Shown: positions 6,598 through 9,300 of the stretch, in pieces | Layout of the letters: each line of letters starts with the position of its first letter | Numbering within the stretch: the first letter of the stretch is position 1 | Assembly: GCA_035761045.1 (NCBI GenBank) | Contig: DASTRU010000093.1 | Location: 1-9,300, forward strand | Direction of reading: 5' to 3' | DNA length: 9,300 bases | DNA from: DASTRU01 sp035761045 | Lineage (GTDB): Bacteria; Pseudomonadota; Gammaproteobacteria; Burkholderiales; Burkholderiaceae_E | The notes under the pieces: generated by a model | The model's database searches: none | Told to the model about the DNA's origin: nothing | Seen by the model: the letters and a program-made list of their open reading frames with translations, nothing else | Program-made: the position numbers and the translations under genes

Positions 6598-9189
6598 AGG
6601 CCTACGAACAAGCGGATTTGGCTGCCCAACGGCGTTGTCCAAGTCCCGCATGATCGCGTGGTGCTTTTTAATGGCGGCAAGATCGCGCGCGGTGCTTTCG
6701 TCTTCATCCATCACTCGTGGGTCCGCGCCACGCGCGAGTAACGCTTGTAAGACCCCCTGATTGCCGTGATAAGCCGCGATATGAAGCGGGGTTTGATTCG
6801 TGACGGTACGAGAATTCACGTTCCGCCCTAACGTGTCCACCAGCTTCGCGATCATCGAAGTTTGATTGAAACGCGCGGCGATGTGCACCACGGTGAAATC
6901 CTGGCCGTCACGAGCCTCGATATCCGCGCCTAATGAAAGCAGTTGGTCAAACGCGTCGGGCATGCCTTTCTCGACGGCGATATGCAGCGGCGTGCGTCCA
7001 TTCGAATCACGTACGTTGATGACCGTGGCGCGGTGGCGAGCGAGCGCCTTGATCGCCTCGACATTGCCTTTCTCGGCCGCGAGATGTAGCGCGGTGCCGC
7101 CAAAGTCGCCTTTTTGTTGCGGATCGATTCGATCGTTTTTAAGCAGTTCTTCGAGCGCGGGAATTTTGTCGAGGAGCACGGCGAGTTGTAGCGGCGTACA
7201 GCGATCGTGATCCATGGCATCGGTTCGCGTGCCTTTTTTCAGCAAGGTTTGAATAGCGCCAAGATTATTGTTTCGTACCGCCATATGAAGCGGCGGGTGG
7301 CCTTGATGATCCCGCGCCTCGAGATCGACGCCCAGTTCAATCAAGGCTTCGATTGCCTCGTGCGCGTTGTGTCCAATAGCTACGTGCAACGGTGTTTCGC
7401 CTCTGAAATTCGCCGTTTTGACTGGCGCGTTTTTCGTACCGATGAGACGAATGATTTCGGGATGATTGTGCTGGGCCGCGATATGAAGAAGCGAGTTTTT
7501 GTCCGCGTCGCGAATATTGCCGAGGTTGGGTTTGGCCATGACCAAGATGCGCAAAGCGTCGACATTGCCGTCACGCACGAGGCCGATGAGTAAGTCCGAG
7601 TCGACGACTTTTCTCGCCAGCACTTCGACGAATCGTGTGTTGAGCACGTCAAGCTGTTTTTGCAGGTGTTCGACGCGCTCTCTTTGTTGATTGAACCTCG
7701 TTTGCTCCATGCGTAACCGCGTTTCGAGCATCGTGCGTTGTCCGCGTTCGACGGCAATTCGGTCTTGCGCGGTGCCGATCGCGCGCATCAGTTCTCGTCC
7801 TTCCGTGATGGCGATGTGAGCTTCACGTATCGCGTTCTCGATCGGTTTCAAGACGGGATGTGTCTGCGCGATTTCGGCGTCGACGTCGAAACCGAGCAGG
7901 GCGGCCTCGATCCGCGTTTGCACTTGCGCGGTGGACACGCCGCGCACGCACGCGCACTCGAAGAACACTTGTTTCTTGAAATGCTCGACGTGCCTGTTCA
8001 TCGCCTTGTCGATATCGACCGTTGTTTGGCCTTGCAAGCGGGCTAGCGCTTTCAGGTCGTCAACCTCGGTTTGCAACGCTTCGGCATGGTGTTGCGCGAT
8101 TTCGGAAATACGCGTTTCAATCTCCTCGTTCATGCCAGCCGCTTGCGCGAATTGGTTGAGTTGCGGATCCACGCCGAGAAACGCGAGGCTTAGTCGTTGC
8201 CGCCAACCGTCCATGCAGTACAGGTTGGAGGGAACACCCTGACTATTACGTCGCCCGCCTAACTCGGTAAGCGTCGAGGCGAGGCGTTCCTTGAGTTGCG
8301 GTTTCAACGCGCCGTCGGGGTGCTGCTCGATGTAGGTCCACAACACCGGAAGTAATTGGTCGACGACTCGCGGGTATCCAAAATTTGGGCTAAGCGCGTC
8401 AAGCGCGCCGTCACGCTCGGCTTGACTCATTTCATTGGTCGGCCGTGCGTTAAGCCAAGCTTGAACCGCTTCACGCGTGGCGCGCACCGAGCGTAAGGGC
8501 GCGCCGATATGCGTGCGCATTCGCGAAACGACACCGTCGGCCATGTCTTCCACCGACGGCCAATGCACGCTTTGATGAATGCTTTGGACAAAATCGCCCT
8601 TGAGCCGCGCTTCGTCGTCGCCGCGCATGGTCGCGTCCCACAATCGCGCTTGTTGACGCATGCTCTCGGTGCGCGATTTGAAATCGTTAAGCAAGGTCTC
8701 GAATCGGTCGCGTGGGTACGCCATGCCGCCGAGCTCGACCTGTTGTTGGCCCGTGGGTGTCGTGGCGAGGAATGTATCGAGCCGATCGATCAGCGTTTGA
8801 AAGTGATGAGCGCTTAAGTCGGGTTCGCGTTGCAACCATTCGAGCGTGAGATCGACGGCTTGAGCGGCGAACCGATGACGCGCGGCTTCGGTGTCCTCGC
8901 CCCTTAAGGTCACGCAAAGTATTAGGTTTCCCGCGATAACGTGAGCGGCGTGAGCGCGATCGCGCGCGGGCGCGTTGGCGTCGATCAATATGTCGCTCAG
9001 CGACGCCATGATGTCGTTCCACTGATCAAAATGCTCTGCGGTCAGCAAGTCTTTGGAGTGCAACTCGCGCAAGGCCTCGACGCATTCTTCCACCGAACGA
9101 TACGTTTTATGTAATTGATCAGCCCCTGGCTCTGGTTGAGCCAATACATTAGGAATCGGAAATGCTCGGTTTTGAATAGTGGCAAACAT
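6595..9189 (-). CDS. Ankyrin-repeat protein with coiled coil (AnkA), first of a tandem pair
   Basis: The product has 864 residues, without signal peptide or membrane segments. Residues 1-460 form an unassigned, probably helical region sharing landmarks with the downstream paralogue: VHW (208-210), LLPVLWTY (279-286), LNQF (344-347) and FFECACVRGV (409-418). Residues about 473-527 look like a coiled coil, with hydrophobics at L492, F499, V506, L513 and F520 in one heptad position and L509, L516 and V523 in the other. Ankyrin repeats follow: nine full repeats at 530-830 and a degenerate tenth at 831-856, with TPLHIA cores clearest in repeats 3, 7 and 9. The ATG at 9189 has AGGA nine bases upstream. 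The coiled coil suggests self-association and the repeats suggest binding of a protein partner. Function is unknown; a host-directed effector is plausible by context only. Confidence 0.92.
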   Translation of the reverse strand: MFATIQNRAFPIPNVLAQPEPGADQLHKTYRSVEECVEALRELHSKDLLTAEHFDQWNDIMASLSDILIDANAPARDRAHAAHVIAGNLILCVTLRGEDTEAARHRFAAQAVDLTLEWLQREPDLSAHHFQTLIDRLDTFLATTPTGQQQVELGGMAYPRDRFETLLNDFKSRTESMRQQARLWDATMRGDDEARLKGDFVQSIHQSVHWPSVEDMADGVVSRMRTHIGAPLRSVRATREAVQAWLNARPTNEMSQAERDGALDALSPNFGYPRVVDQLLPVLWTYIEQHPDGALKPQLKERLASTLTELGGRRNSQGVPSNLYCMDGWRQRLSLAFLGVDPQLNQFAQAAGMNEEIETRISEIAQHHAEALQTEVDDLKALARLQGQTTVDIDKAMNRHVEHFKKQVFFECACVRGVSTAQVQTRIEAALLGFDVDAEIAQTHPVLKPIENAIREAHIAITEGRELMRAIGTAQDRIAVERGQRTMLETRLRMEQTRFNQQRERVEHLQKQLDVLNTRFVEVLARKVVDSDLLIGLVRDGNVDALRILVMAKPNLGNIRDADKNSLLHIAAQHNHPEIIRLIGTKNAPVKTANFRGETPLHVAIGHNAHEAIEALIELGVDLEARDHQGHPPLHMAVRNNNLGAIQTLLKKGTRTDAMDHDRCTPLQLAVLLDKIPALEELLKNDRIDPQQKGDFGGTALHLAAEKGNVEAIKALARHRATVINVRDSNGRTPLHIAVEKGMPDAFDQLLSLGADIEARDGQDFTVVHIAARFNQTSMIAKLVDTLGRNVNSRTVTNQTPLHIAAYHGNQGVLQALLARGADPRVMDEDESTARDLAAIKKHHAIMRDLDNAVGQPNPLVRRP
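6622..7602 (-). repeat. Ankyrin repeat array in AnkA
   Basis: Ten repeats of 33 or 34 residues (lengths 34, 33, 33, 33, 34, 34, 33, 34, 33, then a degenerate last one). Unlike the array in AnkB they do not alternate regularly and have no fixed DNA period, so this array is more diverged or grew differently. Confidence 0.85.
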
Positions 9190-9234
9190 GAGTGGCGTTC
9201 CTATTCTTAAAAAAGCTCAACGTAGGTAACGCCA

Positions 9235-9240
9235 TTTATA
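9235..9240 (-). promoter_or_regulatory. Likely -10 box for the AnkA-AnkB unit
   Basis: On the minus strand this reads TATAAA, 45 bases before the AnkA ATG. The -35 position at 16 to 17 bp spacing reads TGTGAA or ATGTGA, a poor match to consensus, and overlaps one arm of an inverted repeat. That combination suggests a promoter under the control of a DNA-binding regulator. Confidence 0.4.
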
Positions 9241-9251
9241 GATGAGTTCGG

Positions 9252-9285
9252 CGAGCTTCACATTAAATTAAATAAGTGAAGCTCG
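9252..9285. promoter_or_regulatory. Perfect 10-bp inverted repeat, candidate operator
   Basis: CGAGCTTCAC (9252-9261) and GTGAAGCTCG (9276-9285) are exact reverse complements separated by a 14-base spacer made only of A and T. Neither strand has a T-run after the second arm, so it does not look like an intrinsic terminator. Its inner arm overlaps the presumed -35 region of the ankyrin promoter, fitting a repressor or activator site. The rest of the leader between the -10 box and the ATG holds a T6 run and the AGGA ribosome-binding site. Confidence 0.45.
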
Positions 9286-9300
9286 ACCGACCTGACGATT

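Noticed and set aside
6585..6707. A 41-residue N-terminal extension of AnkB from an ATG at 6707
   Set aside because: It would overlap AnkA by 113 bases, whereas the ATG at 6584 has a strong, well-spaced ribosome-binding site.
9252..9285. The inverted repeat as an intrinsic terminator of a gene beyond the right edge
   Set aside because: No T-run follows on either strand and the 14-base loop is long for a terminator.

Overview
The window looks like the chromosome of a GC-rich betaproteobacterium, most likely in or near the Burkholderiaceae. The evidence is a MutL with the DMHA-type endonuclease motif, a MiaA of standard length directly behind it, and a DedA-family gene facing the other way. 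The genus cannot be called from the sequence. Two large ankyrin-repeat genes next to this housekeeping block suggest a lineage that lives with a eukaryotic host (insect, fungus, plant or protist), but that is inference.

Layout. Positions 1-246 hold no gene I recognise, only a short minus-strand open frame that runs off the left edge. Then, on the minus strand, comes the mutL-miaA pair (mutL 3221 to 1239, miaA 1212 to 247), a two-gene unit for mismatch repair and tRNA modification. mutL has a perfect TATAAT box so close to its ATG that a leaderless transcript is predicted. A 131-bp divergent intergenic region separates mutL from a plus-strand DedA-family membrane protein gene (3353-3997). From 9189 down to 3948 on the minus strand lie two long genes for ankyrin-repeat proteins, here called AnkA (upstream, 864 aa) and AnkB (downstream, 878 aa). 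They form one transcription unit in which the AnkB ribosome-binding site overlaps the AnkA stop codon. The AnkB end runs 50 bp antisense into the end of the DedA gene.

The ankyrin pair is the accessory and most interesting part. Both proteins have a roughly 420-residue N-terminal region that I cannot assign to a named family, but its landmark residues line up between the two, so the genes are diverged tandem paralogues. Both end in ten or eleven ankyrin repeats. AnkA has an extra coiled coil before the repeats. The AnkB repeats are built from five 67-residue doublets, giving an exact 201-bp DNA period. Upstream of AnkA sits a perfect 10-bp inverted repeat with an AT-rich centre, overlapping the probable -35 region, which could be an operator. 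Parts of these genes are visibly AT-richer than mutL (24/60 G+C at 6001-6060 against 44/60 at 1441-1500).

No rRNA, tRNA, CRISPR array or recognisable transposase was seen. The best candidate for an undescribed system is the co-expressed ankyrin pair with its shared, unassigned N-terminal domain.
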